The translations under genes and the position numbers were made by a program. Source: a virus. From it: 54,755 bases of DNA. Below, in pieces: positions 7,763-18,601 of this stretch (position 1 is its first letter; each line of letters opens with the position of its first letter). The notes below the pieces were generated by a model. The model was not told the DNA's origin. It searched no databases and saw only the letters and a list, made by a program, of their open reading frames with translations. The stretch is from the IMG/VR virus record IMGVR_UViG_3300025168_000110, positions 1-54,755 of that record; one strand, given 5' to 3'.

Positions 7763-9244
7763 ATGCACATAAACATAGATAGAGTTTTTACAACTGTAGC
7801 TAGAAATTTAGGGATAAGTGATTACAGCAGTCGTATAAATAACTGGATAGAGTGGGCTTATGAGGCAGAAAAACTTATAGGTAGCATCAGTACCTTTGTG
7901 CAAAAAGAAGCCGTTTACAATGCAGAAGGAGCTAAATCTACAGGAACTATAACATTTACAGATGTACCTGTGTCTGGAGACTCTATTACATTAAATGGTC
8001 TTAAATTATATTTTAGAAATTCTACAGATCTTGGTCAAGCTAAATCAGCAAATGAAATAGAAATAGGGCAAAACTTTGTAACAACTTTAGATAATGCAAC
8101 AGCGCAATATGGTTTAATTCAAAGTCTAAAAGGAAGAACAGGAAGCGGTGGTACTACAGGAACATACACTAATTCAGCAATATATAATTATCCAGAAGCT
8201 TTAAATGTTGCTGATTATTCTATTAGCTTATCTACAGGAAATGATATAATTACAAATGGCGCATTTACTGGAATTACACAAGCACAGAATGTACTTGGTA
8301 CTGAGTGGAATACATATGTTAATTGGACAATTGGAAGTGGGGCTGCTACACATGCCTCTGGAAGTCCAGGTTATTTAACACAAGACGAATTAACATTTGT
8401 AGAAGGAGATACATATTCAATTACTTTTGATATTTCATCTTGGACAACTGGAGCATTTTTATTAGCAAATCATTTACCTGATACTACTGGTACTAATAAT
8501 GATAATTTAACATTAACAACTGGAGCTACTACTGGAGACACTATTACAAGATATTGGAAGCAGGGTCCAACAAACAAAGATAAGCTAAGTCTTTATGGAA
8601 GTACAACTTTTGATGGTACTATAGATAATATTATAGTTAAAAAAGTTAATAATGAAGCTTTAACTATAACTGCAAAAGAAATAGGGAATAAGGGTAATGA
8701 ATATACTTTAGCTTCAGATAATGCAAATGCTAAAGTTAGTGGATTAAGCTTAACTGGAGGTAAGAATCTATACAGGAATCAGCAATTAAGATTACCAGAC
8801 GATAATGTTAAAATGTTAGCAGTTAGAGATAATAATAATTATGAACTAAGAAAAACATCATCTGTACATACTGGTAAATTGGGAGACGAAGCATTAAGAT
8901 ATTATGAGCAAGGTAATAGACTTAATATTGCGAATACAAAATCTACAGAAATGACAATAGTTTATTTAGCATACCCTACAGATTTAAGAGGGTGGCCAAT
9001 GATAAAGGAGGGTCACGAAACAGCAGTAGCGCAATATATAATGTGGCAAATGAAATTAATAGAATTCTATAATGGTGAAATAGCTCAATATATAGTAAAA
9101 GAACTTGAAAAAAGATGGTACTTCTTATGTGGTAAAACTAGGGGTGATGATGGTATGCCAACATCTGAAGAGTTAAAACAAATAGGTAATATATGGAACA
9201 CCATGCTGCCTATTAAAAATAATAGAGGTCTTATAGATTTATAA
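7763..9244 (+). CDS. Ring/connector protein with large beta insertion
   Basis: 493 aa. The ends look like a connector: a helical N-terminus (MHINIDRVFTTVARNLGISD and NNWIEWAYEAEKLIGSIS) and a helical C-terminus with DLRGWPMIKEGHETAVAQYI and a Trp/Tyr-rich tail. Between about residues 55 and 330 sits a Gly/Thr/Asn-rich beta region with Ig-like or carbohydrate-binding-like strands. That insertion probably projects outward from the neck. It is followed one base later by the giant tail gene. crAss-like phages have four ring proteins under the portal, and this would be one of them. The family call is by architecture only. Confidence 0.55.
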   Translation: MHINIDRVFTTVARNLGISDYSSRINNWIEWAYEAEKLIGSISTFVQKEAVYNAEGAKSTGTITFTDVPVSGDSITLNGLKLYFRNSTDLGQAKSANEIEIGQNFVTTLDNATAQYGLIQSLKGRTGSGGTTGTYTNSAIYNYPEALNVADYSISLSTGNDIITNGAFTGITQAQNVLGTEWNTYVNWTIGSGAATHASGSPGYLTQDELTFVEGDTYSITFDISSWTTGAFLLANHLPDTTGTNNDNLTLTTGATTGDTITRYWKQGPTNKDKLSLYGSTTFDGTIDNIIVKKVNNEALTITAKEIGNKGNEYTLASDNANAKVSGLSLTGGKNLYRNQQLRLPDDNVKMLAVRDNNNYELRKTSSVHTGKLGDEALRYYEQGNRLNIANTKSTEMTIVYLAYPTDLRGWPMIKEGHETAVAQYIMWQMKLIEFYNGEIAQYIVKELEKRWYFLCGKTRGDDGMPTSEELKQIGNIWNTMLPIKNNRGLIDL

Positions 9245-9245
9245 A

Positions 9246-12200
9246 ATGGCAGAACAAAAAAAGAATAAACCATCTCCATCACAAGGAGCTCAACAGCCTC
9301 AAAAAGCAAACTATACAGTTCCACAAGGATTTACTCACGGTATGGTTAGTGATCCTGATCCTAGGTTTCAATTAGAGGGAAGTTATAGTGATGCTTTAAA
9401 TATTAGATTGACTAACGATAAGGGTGATAGCTTTACTGTTGAAAACATAGAGGGTAATAGCCAGTTTATTGATTTAGGCGAACTACAAAAACAGCTTAAC
9501 ACGCAATCAAAAGGTATATTAGGTAAGACAACAACTGGTAGCAATACTGTGTTTTCTGAAATATACTGGGATCCAAAAAGTCATGATGCTAATGGAAACG
9601 AAGTTGGTAATTATTATCCTTCTGTTGGAGCATTCCCCTTTACAGACTTAGGGCCAGGATACACAGGAGGTTCTAATATAGATTTAAGCAATAGAGCAAG
9701 TATAGTCGGTTATACAGCTTATGCTGATACAATATTTTTAATTATAGTTGCTAGGTTTGAGTTTTTTAATGAAGATGGAGTTGTTGTTTCAGAAACTGCA
9801 AATAGAACAATATTTCTTTCTGTAGTATTTAATGATGAACTAGAAGTAACAAAAGTAATTGATCATGCAGTTTGCTACAGTAACGAAGGGGGTAATTATC
9901 CTGATTTAAATATGGATATAGATAACCAGTGTAGAGTTGAGCATATGGTTGAAAATAGTTGTATATCTAGAGTTTATTGGACAGATAATAAAAATCAACT
10001 AAGAACAATAAATTTAGGAGCAGGAGGGAAAAACGTTTTAAGTAAAGAAGAATTAGATATTACTCCCTTAATGTCACCATCTCAACCAACATTAAAATCA
10101 ACAACGCACGGTTCTTTACCAGTTGGTGTATATCAATACTCATTTAAATATGTTTCTGCTAACGGGGGTGAAACAACATTTTCTCCTTTAAGTAATTTAT
10201 ATCACGCCTCAGATCAATCATTTAGCTCAACACTAACTTATGGTGGAGGTCCTCCTGGAAAAATAGGAGTGCAAGGCTTTACTATAACTGTATCCGACCT
10301 AGATCAAGACTTTAAATTTATAGAGCTTTACGCTTTAATGTATGAACAGCAAAACATACCTCCTAGAGTCGCCTTAGTGGCTAAAAAAGGAATTGAGGGA
10401 AGATCTTCTGTAGACTTTTCACATACAACATGGTTTAATCAAATAGAAGGGGGATTAGAGGATGTTTTAATAGAATCTAACACGTGGGACGTTTGCAAAG
10501 ATATTGCAATTAAAGACAATATTTTATTTGCAGCAAATATAAAATCTAAAAAGAACTGGATATCAGAAAAAAATTGGAACGTTAAGGTTGCTAGACATAG
10601 AATTATTGATGGTGAGGGAATCTTAACAACAAATGATTTTGCTATAAATCATTATAAAGACGGATCTTTAGTTTCTCCTACTGGACAAACAGACAGAAAC
10701 GGATTTACTATAAAGCATGGAAGATTATTACAACCATCTGAACATGAAGAATGTGCATTTGACGGTACAATTAACACGCCAATGTGGACTACTTTATTAG
10801 AAAATCAAAGACATTCTACGGATTCTGCGGCTTCAAATAGTGATGATAAAAATAGAACAGGTAGAATTAAACAAAGATTAGAATACAGATACTTATCCGA
10901 TTTAATGACACCAGGAGGGGAATCTTTTAATTATGGAGATAATACATCTGGAGGTTGTAGGGTTACATTTGGAGTTAAAGAAAGGGCTGCTGATCAAACA
11001 CAGAACACAAGTACATCTCCATATATTTCAGCAACAATACCTGGAGAAGAGATGCAAACAGATTTTGCTGGTTCTATAGCATATAATCCAAATGGTCAAC
11101 CAGAAACTAAATTTAAAACATCAATGTCTTTAGGTGGTTCTATGGACCCTCATGCTGCTGGAGATAAAAGAGGATATCAAAGAGGTGATGTTTATAGATT
11201 TGGAGTTCAGACATATGATTTAACAGGTGCTCCTGGAAATGTTTTATGGATAGGTGATATACAGATACCAGAACAACATGATGTGTTAAGAATGATTAAT
11301 GTAAATCAAACTGACTACACACCAATAAGACCAACCTCAACAACCCTATCAGGTACCGCTAACAGCCTAATAGTTCAGAAAAGTATAGTAAGACATAAAA
11401 ACGTAATGGACTTTAGATTATCTTATGTTTATGGGCATACTATACCTAAAGTAGATGTAGAGTGGTTTAGCGCTAGATTAGATACTGATAGCACTCAAAA
11501 TTTAGATGCTTATGTAAAGCACGATGGAAATCAAGATAGTCAACTTCCTAATAATGGGGCGAGTGCTTACACACCTACAGTAGAAGGATTAAGAAAAGCA
11601 GTTCCTTACTATGCATTCCAGAACACTCATGATGACACTCATTATTTAATGGATTTATATGTTAATTTTGAATTTATTATACCTAGAGATGTTGCTTCTA
11701 AAATATCTGGATTTAGAGTTGTTAGAGCAGAAAGAAAAGAAGATGATAGAAGGGTAGTTCAGCAAGGGCTATTGAACCAGACTATGCAGTACGGTACAGC
11801 TGAAGCAGGTTTAGAGGCTGGTTACGATAGTAATAAATTTTCAGTAGCTGACAATGCTTCTCTTGGAGACGAGCCTGTGTTTGTAAATGCTTTTAATAAA
11901 CAAGACCCAACAAAAGTAGAGCAGCCAGAATTTAATACATATCTTAATGGATATTTAGGGTTAGCAGAAAATTCTAACTTAGCATATTATAATGACTCAG
12001 CAACAGATGGAGTTTTAACATCAGGCCAAGCTGACTTGGCTGGTAAAATAGGTAGTTGGCCAGAAACAGAAGATAGTAAAAAATGGTATGGTGGCAACGG
12101 AGAAAACGGTAAGGGGGCTGGGTATTGGAATGTCCAAGCAAATCCTTTTCAAGGCCCTGGAGCTTATGGTAGACACAAAAGACATTGTTCTTATTTTGGA

Positions 12201-15200
12201 ACCTACCCTAAGTATTATAGCGGTTATTCTGATGGAACACAAAGCGAATGGGGTAATAATCAAATAAGCAGTAGTATATATACATTAGATTCTCCAGACA
12301 GTGCTTTTGGTATTAGACCATATCAATATAGAGAAGGAGACTTTTTAAGAATAGACAGCTCTTTAAAGCTGACTGATAAAGACAGATACACAGACACTAC
12401 CGCATCTTGGGCTGTAGGATACCCACACCTTTGGTACACTCATTGTAGAAAGAGATCTGAATTTTTAACTTTAGATCCCCATGGAACAGGTACAAGAGCA
12501 TCTCAACTAATTTGGGAACCATTATCATTTGATAAAACAGACATAGATTCAATTTCGTTTTGCACAAAAAGACATATAGACGAAGATTATAGTGTATTAA
12601 TTGGTAAATACTATTGTTATGATCCTTATTTTGGTATTGGTATGGAAATTGATGGTGGTATGTTTGCTGCTATGGCATATGGTGGATCTGGAGGTATTAG
12701 GCCTAGAAATGATTTTGGGTGGTCTTTACCTCTTACTGCTGGAAAAGAAATAGGAGATGGGGAGATTGTATCATCTTCTTTTTTCCAAAAATCAAAAAGG
12801 GTAGATGATGGTCAGGTTTACGGATTCTCAAATAATACTTTAGGGTATTATAAATCAGCATGGAAAACAGCTGAGGCTACGCATGGAGGTTTTTCTGCTT
12901 TTGGAGCAGTAACACTTGGTACTAATTCTATTGCTGCAATAAGAGACTATTCAACAGCAACATCAGGTAATGATGCTACTACTTGGACAGACGATGAATC
13001 TAATGCGGATGATTTCACATATGATACTGTGTCTACAATGCAAATGGGACTAAGGACAATTTTATTAGAAGTAGATAATTATGCAGCTACAGCAAAAAGA
13101 ACTGGAGATTCTACTGGTGAAGGGTCTTACTTTAACAATAATATAATTACTAGGCCTGGTCATAGATTTCATTCATGGTTTGCTCCTGTAAATTTAAGTG
13201 CTATATATGAAGGAGGTAGTTGGTTTACATACTATTTAACTGGAGGTGTAAATGGAACATTTTCCCATGAACCATCCAGTACCAATAATTTTAATTCAAC
13301 CACTGACGTTATACATAGTAGTGCTTTATTAACTAATTATAATAGTGATTATAGAACATTAGTAGACATAACTAAAGATAGTGTATCGTATAGATATGGA
13401 AGCCATAAAAGATCACTTATTCCTTTTAAATATTTATGCTCAATAGTTAGGCGTGTTGTACCATATGGTGGTTACGGAAAAGAAGCTATTGAATCAACAA
13501 GATACATTCCTTGTGGCAACTTTCATGCTGTAGATGATAAAGGATGGAACGGTTCAACAGACCCCGCTCAACAAATAGCTCATGTAAGTCAAGTCTTTGG
13601 AGGAGATACATTCGTAAACCTGTACTCTCACCAAAAAACATCATCTCCATACATGAAAAAATCTGCATCAAGATGGCAAGTGTTTCCTGTAGAATCTTAT
13701 GTTAATACAGATATGAGAAGTGGGCTTACATTAAATAGTGGAGATACTGAACTGGGAAAAGATATAAATCAACCTCCTTTTAGTAATAGTTGGTTATATA
13801 ATCCTGTGTTTTCTCAAGAAAATAATATTAAGTCAGGATTAATGATTGATGAAAATGTAACTTGTGAAGCTTTAGATTTACCTTATGAAATTGCTTACTC
13901 TAATACAAAAATATCTGGAGATCCAGAAGATGCGTTTAGGCAATTTCCTATTAATCAGTTTCATGACATGGAAGCTAAATATGGCGAGATTAATAGGATT
14001 ATAAACTTTAAGAACGAGATATATGTACTGCAAGATAAAGGATTTGCTAAACTTTTGGTAAACCCTATTTCTATGCTTAAAGATGAAACAGGAAATTCCT
14101 TATATACAGGGACAGGAGAAACTGTTGAAAACCATATATACATATCTACTAAACACGGAACAACACATAGGTTTAGTGTTGCTGCTAGTGAGCATGCTTT
14201 ATACTTTGCAGATAGTAATTATGGTAGATTGTTTAAATACGATACAGAAAAATTAGTATCTTTAGGAGATTCTTTTGGACAAAGAAACTATCTTAGAGAA
14301 ATAATGAAAGAGTGGAAAAGTGTAGCTACAACTGACGATGCTGGTGTAATGAGGAAAGATGTTAAAGGAGATTTAGATAATATTAAAAAAGAAGGTAGAA
14401 ATTATATTGGGGACAATCCTTTAAAATTTGTAGGTATTACATCTATATTTGATCATGAAAATAAAGAATTATTAGTAACATTTCATAATAGTAAATTTCT
14501 TAATGGATACGACAGAACTGATTTTGCTAATCCATATAGTCATCATCGTATGGGTGCAACTGTAAATGGCCAACAAATGGGTATATCTGAAACCCTTGTA
14601 TTTAATGAAGGTATAAACGCTTTTACTTCAAGATATAGTGTAGCGCCTCCATCTTGGATTGGAGGAGGATCTGGATCATTTTTAGTTACTCCAGAAAATG
14701 AAATAGCTGTTAGATCTATAATGAATATAAGAGCAGATTCTACAGCTTATGATCACTTGCCTTACAATATATATGGGTCTTATGACTCTCATTGGTATAA
14801 GCAGTATAGGTGTAATCCATTAAGTTTATGGCTATGGAATAAACATAAAGATGGTCACAAAACTAATTTCTTTGGAAAATTAGATGACACCCGAAGGTAT
14901 GTTGGAAATAGTTCAAACTTTGCTTTAGTTTCGCCTATAGATGGTACTGTAAACAGAAGTGTAGTAACAGTTTACGAAGGTCGCAAGCCTTATGCTGAAG
15001 AAAGTTATATTGAAAAAGTTATTGGTGAAATGCCTCAGCTATCTAAAGTGTACGATCATGTAAAAATACCTATGGTCAGCGATAATGAATTTTCATCATT
15101 AGAATTTGATTCCGAAAATAGCTCTCATAAAACAAATATAAATTATAGATGGAATTTTGAAGACACTCACCATGGTTGGTTATGGGATGCTGGAGGAAGT

Positions 15201-16067
15201 AATTATGTAGAGCCAACTATTAACTCTGTTACATCAACAAATGAATCCACAGTAGTTGTTTCAGATATTGTTCATCCAACTGACCCAGACGATGGTAAAT
15301 ACTTTTTCTTTACAGTTCCTGAATGGGATTCTTTAGCTGGAAATACATCTTGGAGTAATAATATATTTAATGTAAAACAATATAGAGATGGGATTTTAAT
15401 ATGGCAAGGAGATGTGTATGCTTGGAATAGTGCAAATGGTGTGCACGGTAGAAGGGTGTCGGGATCTGCTGCTGATCAATGGGAAATAGGTGATAAAATT
15501 AAAGGAGGTAATTCAAGCGGTACAATAACATTATCAGCTACAGCAAGCAATTCTCAATTTCATAGCCCACGTTTTGAAGATAAATTAAATTTAGACGGAG
15601 AGTTTAATAATATTATTAAAGTTAGAATAAAAAGAATATCTGGTACTAGTTGGCAGGGAAGATTATTGTGGATTGGAACACTAAAACACGGAGAATGGCA
15701 AAGATTAGATGAAGACTCATCTGACGAATATAGAGCTCAATTTGTTGACGAACCATCTAATATGAGTTCAGAATTTGTTACTCTTGAGTGGGATATGAAA
15801 GATACTGCAAGTTGGAATGATAGTATTATTGAAAGCCTTAGATTTGATTTTTCAAGTAGTGAATCAGTATTTGAAATTGATTGGATAGAAATAGGATCTA
15901 ACACAAGAGCAAAGCATCGTAATGGAATGTTAAAAGTTCCTTTAAGAAACGAGACCTCTCCAAACAGGCTAAGGGGTACATGGGCAAAAGTAAAATATAA
16001 AGCCAAAACTACAAATAAATTTAATATCTTTGCAATAATGGCAAAGTATAGAAAAACATTTAGATAA
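9246..16067 (+). CDS. Giant tail hub / muzzle-like (tail stabilisation) protein
   Basis: 2,273 aa. It starts with a disordered Gln/Lys/Pro-rich segment, then FTHGMVSDPDPRFQLEGSYS, an opening seen in large tail proteins of crAss-like phages (Gly-Met, then a yxDAxN element). The body is beta-rich and Gly/Asn/Tyr-heavy, with no membrane segment. Around residues 1570-1710 it has a propeller-like block: NEIYVLQDKGFAKLLVN, a GTGETVENHIYIS strand, and ASEHALYFADSNYGRLFKYD, matching the style of the crAss 'tail stabilisation/muzzle' protein that closes the tail tip. The C-terminal third (from about 2000) contains jelly-roll-like segments and may bind carbohydrate. It forms the end of the connector cluster, one base from both neighbours. 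It is longer than the muzzle-type proteins I know of. Confidence 0.65.
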   Translation: MAEQKKNKPSPSQGAQQPQKANYTVPQGFTHGMVSDPDPRFQLEGSYSDALNIRLTNDKGDSFTVENIEGNSQFIDLGELQKQLNTQSKGILGKTTTGSNTVFSEIYWDPKSHDANGNEVGNYYPSVGAFPFTDLGPGYTGGSNIDLSNRASIVGYTAYADTIFLIIVARFEFFNEDGVVVSETANRTIFLSVVFNDELEVTKVIDHAVCYSNEGGNYPDLNMDIDNQCRVEHMVENSCISRVYWTDNKNQLRTINLGAGGKNVLSKEELDITPLMSPSQPTLKSTTHGSLPVGVYQYSFKYVSANGGETTFSPLSNLYHASDQSFSSTLTYGGGPPGKIGVQGFTITVSDLDQDFKFIELYALMYEQQNIPPRVALVAKKGIEGRSSVDFSHTTWFNQIEGGLEDVLIESNTWDVCKDIAIKDNILFAANIKSKKNWISEKNWNVKVARHRIIDGEGILTTNDFAINHYKDGSLVSPTGQTDRNGFTIKHGRLLQPSEHEECAFDGTINTPMWTTLLENQRHSTDSAASNSDDKNRTGRIKQRLEYRYLSDLMTPGGESFNYGDNTSGGCRVTFGVKERAADQTQNTSTSPYISATIPGEEMQTDFAGSIAYNPNGQPETKFKTSMSLGGSMDPHAAGDKRGYQRGDVYRFGVQTYDLTGAPGNVLWIGDIQIPEQHDVLRMINVNQTDYTPIRPTSTTLSGTANSLIVQKSIVRHKNVMDFRLSYVYGHTIPKVDVEWFSARLDTDSTQNLDAYVKHDGNQDSQLPNNGASAYTPTVEGLRKAVPYYAFQNTHDDTHYLMDLYVNFEFIIPRDVASKISGFRVVRAERKEDDRRVVQQGLLNQTMQYGTAEAGLEAGYDSNKFSVADNASLGDEPVFVNAFNKQDPTKVEQPEFNTYLNGYLGLAENSNLAYYNDSATDGVLTSGQADLAGKIGSWPETEDSKKWYGGNGENGKGAGYWNVQANPFQGPGAYGRHKRHCSYFGTYPKYYSGYSDGTQSEWGNNQISSSIYTLDSPDSAFGIRPYQYREGDFLRIDSSLKLTDKDRYTDTTASWAVGYPHLWYTHCRKRSEFLTLDPHGTGTRASQLIWEPLSFDKTDIDSISFCTKRHIDEDYSVLIGKYYCYDPYFGIGMEIDGGMFAAMAYGGSGGIRPRNDFGWSLPLTAGKEIGDGEIVSSSFFQKSKRVDDGQVYGFSNNTLGYYKSAWKTAEATHGGFSAFGAVTLGTNSIAAIRDYSTATSGNDATTWTDDESNADDFTYDTVSTMQMGLRTILLEVDNYAATAKRTGDSTGEGSYFNNNIITRPGHRFHSWFAPVNLSAIYEGGSWFTYYLTGGVNGTFSHEPSSTNNFNSTTDVIHSSALLTNYNSDYRTLVDITKDSVSYRYGSHKRSLIPFKYLCSIVRRVVPYGGYGKEAIESTRYIPCGNFHAVDDKGWNGSTDPAQQIAHVSQVFGGDTFVNLYSHQKTSSPYMKKSASRWQVFPVESYVNTDMRSGLTLNSGDTELGKDINQPPFSNSWLYNPVFSQENNIKSGLMIDENVTCEALDLPYEIAYSNTKISGDPEDAFRQFPINQFHDMEAKYGEINRIINFKNEIYVLQDKGFAKLLVNPISMLKDETGNSLYTGTGETVENHIYISTKHGTTHRFSVAASEHALYFADSNYGRLFKYDTEKLVSLGDSFGQRNYLREIMKEWKSVATTDDAGVMRKDVKGDLDNIKKEGRNYIGDNPLKFVGITSIFDHENKELLVTFHNSKFLNGYDRTDFANPYSHHRMGATVNGQQMGISETLVFNEGINAFTSRYSVAPPSWIGGGSGSFLVTPENEIAVRSIMNIRADSTAYDHLPYNIYGSYDSHWYKQYRCNPLSLWLWNKHKDGHKTNFFGKLDDTRRYVGNSSNFALVSPIDGTVNRSVVTVYEGRKPYAEESYIEKVIGEMPQLSKVYDHVKIPMVSDNEFSSLEFDSENSSHKTNINYRWNFEDTHHGWLWDAGGSNYVEPTINSVTSTNESTVVVSDIVHPTDPDDGKYFFFTVPEWDSLAGNTSWSNNIFNVKQYRDGILIWQGDVYAWNSANGVHGRRVSGSAADQWEIGDKIKGGNSSGTITLSATASNSQFHSPRFEDKLNLDGEFNNIIKVRIKRISGTSWQGRLLWIGTLKHGEWQRLDEDSSDEYRAQFVDEPSNMSSEFVTLEWDMKDTASWNDSIIESLRFDFSSSESVFEIDWIEIGSNTRAKHRNGMLKVPLRNETSPNRLRGTWAKVKYKAKTTNKFNIFAIMAKYRKTFR

Positions 16068-16068
16068 T

Positions 16069-18600
16069 ATGGGTTATCAAGATATAAAAGACGTGCTTAG
16101 TCAATATGGTTCTACTCTAAACAAAACAGAGGAAGATTATATGGGTAATAACTCTATTGATATGGAGTATGATCAAAAAATTAATCCATACTCATCAAGA
16201 GGATATGTAGACCAATCTTATAGAGGTTTAGCTTCAGAAAAACAAGATTTCTACAGCCCCATGGAAATGTATGAAGACGGGGCATTAGACCCCACATTAC
16301 TTACAAGAGCAACACAAGGACTTACTTATGCTAGTATGGCAAGCAAAGCATCACCATACATTGAGAAAGGGATTAACCAAGGGATAAAAGCATTTGGAGG
16401 TAAAGCCGTACCAGGTGGCACACCACTTAACTTATCAGGCCCAGCAGCCTTATATGGAATGACTAGAAACAACAATCCTTATGATTATACAAGCACAGAA
16501 GCATTAGGAACTACAGGAGCAACAGTGTGGGGTGCAGCTAATATAGCAAAATATGCTGGTGTTGCTGGAACAGCTATGCCATGGGTGTACTTAGGATCAT
16601 ACTTATTATCAAGATGGTTTAATAAAAAAGGTAAAGAAAAAGCTAAAAAATTAGTAGGTAAAGAATATGATAGAATTAGAGATTTCCAAACTGAACAAGC
16701 AGAAGGTGTTGAAGAAAGATTTGTTGAAAATAGAGAAGATGCATTAGCAAAACAAAATGCTGTTCATTATGATAAAATGGCTAATCAATACGATAATCAG
16801 TATGGAGCGTATGCAGATCCTTATGCTAGTAACTATTCAGAAGGAGGTAAAGTAACTAAACAAGACTTACAGGAAGTAAAGAAATTAGGTCGTTATGGAG
16901 ATACAGAATTAGTTCATGTAAATCAGCAGGAAAAACAAATGCTAAAAAACATGGGAGGTTCTGGTACTATTAATCCATACACAGGCCTGGAAGAGTATCA
17001 TATCTCTTTTAGCCATGTTACTGACACTATTACCGATGTAGTTGGAGGTGTGTTTGATGTAGCTGGTGATATACTTGACCCTTTATTAGGGACAGCTGGC
17101 GATATAGTTAATACAGCTGGAGGTGTACTTACAGACGTTGTAGATACAGCGGTAGACACAGGTGTTGATATAATTAAAACAACTGGAGATATTGCTACAG
17201 ATGTTGTTGAAGATGTTGGAAATTTTGTAGAACCTATTATACGCCCTCCATTTGAATTAGCTGGAAATGTTCTTGATACTGTTATTGATTTATTTAAACC
17301 AGACTCTTATGATATGCCAGATTTTGATGTTAATGATAGAGAAAATCCTGATATATCTTTTAGAGACCCAAAATCAATTAAAGGGCAGCAAATAAAAGGA
17401 GAAAAAACAAAAGCTAATATAAAGTTTGATCAAAATGCTAACGTAAAAGATTCTAAAGCTACAAATGAATTAAATGAATTTAAATGGGATTTAGATAATC
17501 CATATATAACAGAAGATGTAGAGCAATTTTCTAAGGGAGGCAAGGCAGTAGGTGTTGATGACAATGTTCTGAGTAACTATATGAATGAGTTAAAAGATCA
17601 AGAAAACAGTAGCTTAGTTGGATACAATAAAAAAGATGGTAAATTCTATCCTATCCCTGCATCAGAAGGAGATGGCTCAATGGAAATAGCTTATGGATTT
17701 AAACTTCCTAAAGATGAAATGGAAAGGTTGTCTAAAGAAGGAATGACTATGAAGGAAGCTGAATCTTACATGAGACAAGATTTACAAAAAAGAATGACTA
17801 CTGTAAAAAATTATTTTGATAAAAATCATCCAGGAACATGGGATTCACTTCCAGACAAAGTAAAAATTGTTGCTGCTGATTATGAATATAATTTAAGAGG
17901 AGGTATTGGTAGTTATCCTAAATTTGCTAAAGCCTTAGCTGAAAATGATTATGATGGTGCTGAAAGTCAATATGTACGTAACATGAGGAAAGACGGGAAA
18001 TTAATTCCTCTTGGTAAGCGTAATGATTGGACTGTAGAAACACTATTTTCTGGTGCTCCTAATGACAAACAATTATGGGACCCTAATAATCCTAATGTAG
18101 AATGGAGTGAGGAAGACACTAATCCTAGAGCTGTTCAAGACGCTATGTTTGGAGAAGAAGATTATGTTATAGACCAACAAGACAATACACAAGTTCCTGT
18201 TACTACAAACATACCAACTGTTGAAGAGTTTGACCAAGGGGGAAGAAGTAATATTGTTGCTGAATTTACAGGAAACGAATTAATTGTAAATAATCAAAAT
18301 GTTGTAGAGGAAGGGTTACTAGAAGGTAATTACGCTAAAGCTGCTGCTCCAATTAAACAAGCGATTAATAATAATAATATTACACCTGGACAAGAAACAC
18401 ATAAAGGAAATCCTATCCCTGTAGATGCTGATGGTAATATTTACGCAGCAGGAGGAAAACTTAAATTTAAGGTAAATAAAGGAGCTGGTGTATATGATCA
18501 TGCTGATGAGCAATTTAAATCTGGTATGACTGACAAAGAAATTGCAATGATAGCTCAGCAAAATATAAATAAATGGAAATCAAATAATATGTACTCTTAA
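16069..18600 (+). CDS. Virion protein with lysozyme-like domain
   Basis: 843 aa, first of four consecutive giant ejection-type genes. Residues 1-230 are Gly/Ala-rich with possible membrane-active helices (AGTAMPWVYLGSYLLSRWF). Residues 260-305 carry GGSGTINPYTGLEEY, a motif shared by many podoviral internal proteins. About residues 317-410 form a repetitive Asp/Val/Thr/Gly stretch of short helices. From about 505 to 665 lies a lysozyme/transglycosylase-like domain with SEGDGSMEIAYGFKLPKDE (E533 and nearby acids as catalytic candidates) and AADYEYNLRGGIGSYPKF. The tail is a segment of unknown fold. Such proteins locally open peptidoglycan during DNA entry. The glycosidase call is by pattern, and the exact family (GH24-like) is uncertain. 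Confidence 0.6.
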   Translation: MGYQDIKDVLSQYGSTLNKTEEDYMGNNSIDMEYDQKINPYSSRGYVDQSYRGLASEKQDFYSPMEMYEDGALDPTLLTRATQGLTYASMASKASPYIEKGINQGIKAFGGKAVPGGTPLNLSGPAALYGMTRNNNPYDYTSTEALGTTGATVWGAANIAKYAGVAGTAMPWVYLGSYLLSRWFNKKGKEKAKKLVGKEYDRIRDFQTEQAEGVEERFVENREDALAKQNAVHYDKMANQYDNQYGAYADPYASNYSEGGKVTKQDLQEVKKLGRYGDTELVHVNQQEKQMLKNMGGSGTINPYTGLEEYHISFSHVTDTITDVVGGVFDVAGDILDPLLGTAGDIVNTAGGVLTDVVDTAVDTGVDIIKTTGDIATDVVEDVGNFVEPIIRPPFELAGNVLDTVIDLFKPDSYDMPDFDVNDRENPDISFRDPKSIKGQQIKGEKTKANIKFDQNANVKDSKATNELNEFKWDLDNPYITEDVEQFSKGGKAVGVDDNVLSNYMNELKDQENSSLVGYNKKDGKFYPIPASEGDGSMEIAYGFKLPKDEMERLSKEGMTMKEAESYMRQDLQKRMTTVKNYFDKNHPGTWDSLPDKVKIVAADYEYNLRGGIGSYPKFAKALAENDYDGAESQYVRNMRKDGKLIPLGKRNDWTVETLFSGAPNDKQLWDPNNPNVEWSEEDTNPRAVQDAMFGEEDYVIDQQDNTQVPVTTNIPTVEEFDQGGRSNIVAEFTGNELIVNNQNVVEEGLLEGNYAKAAAPIKQAINNNNITPGQETHKGNPIPVDADGNIYAAGGKLKFKVNKGAGVYDHADEQFKSGMTDKEIAMIAQQNINKWKSNNMYS
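17020..17290 (+). repeat. Asp-Val/Thr-rich amphipathic repeat region inside the 843-aa protein
   Basis: About residues 317-410 of the protein repeat short units such as DVVGGVFDVAGDIL, DIVNTAGGVLTDVV and DIIKTTGDIATDVV. These are amphipathic and may line a channel or associate with membrane. The DNA itself is not an exact repeat. Confidence 0.5.
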
Positions 18601-18601
18601 T

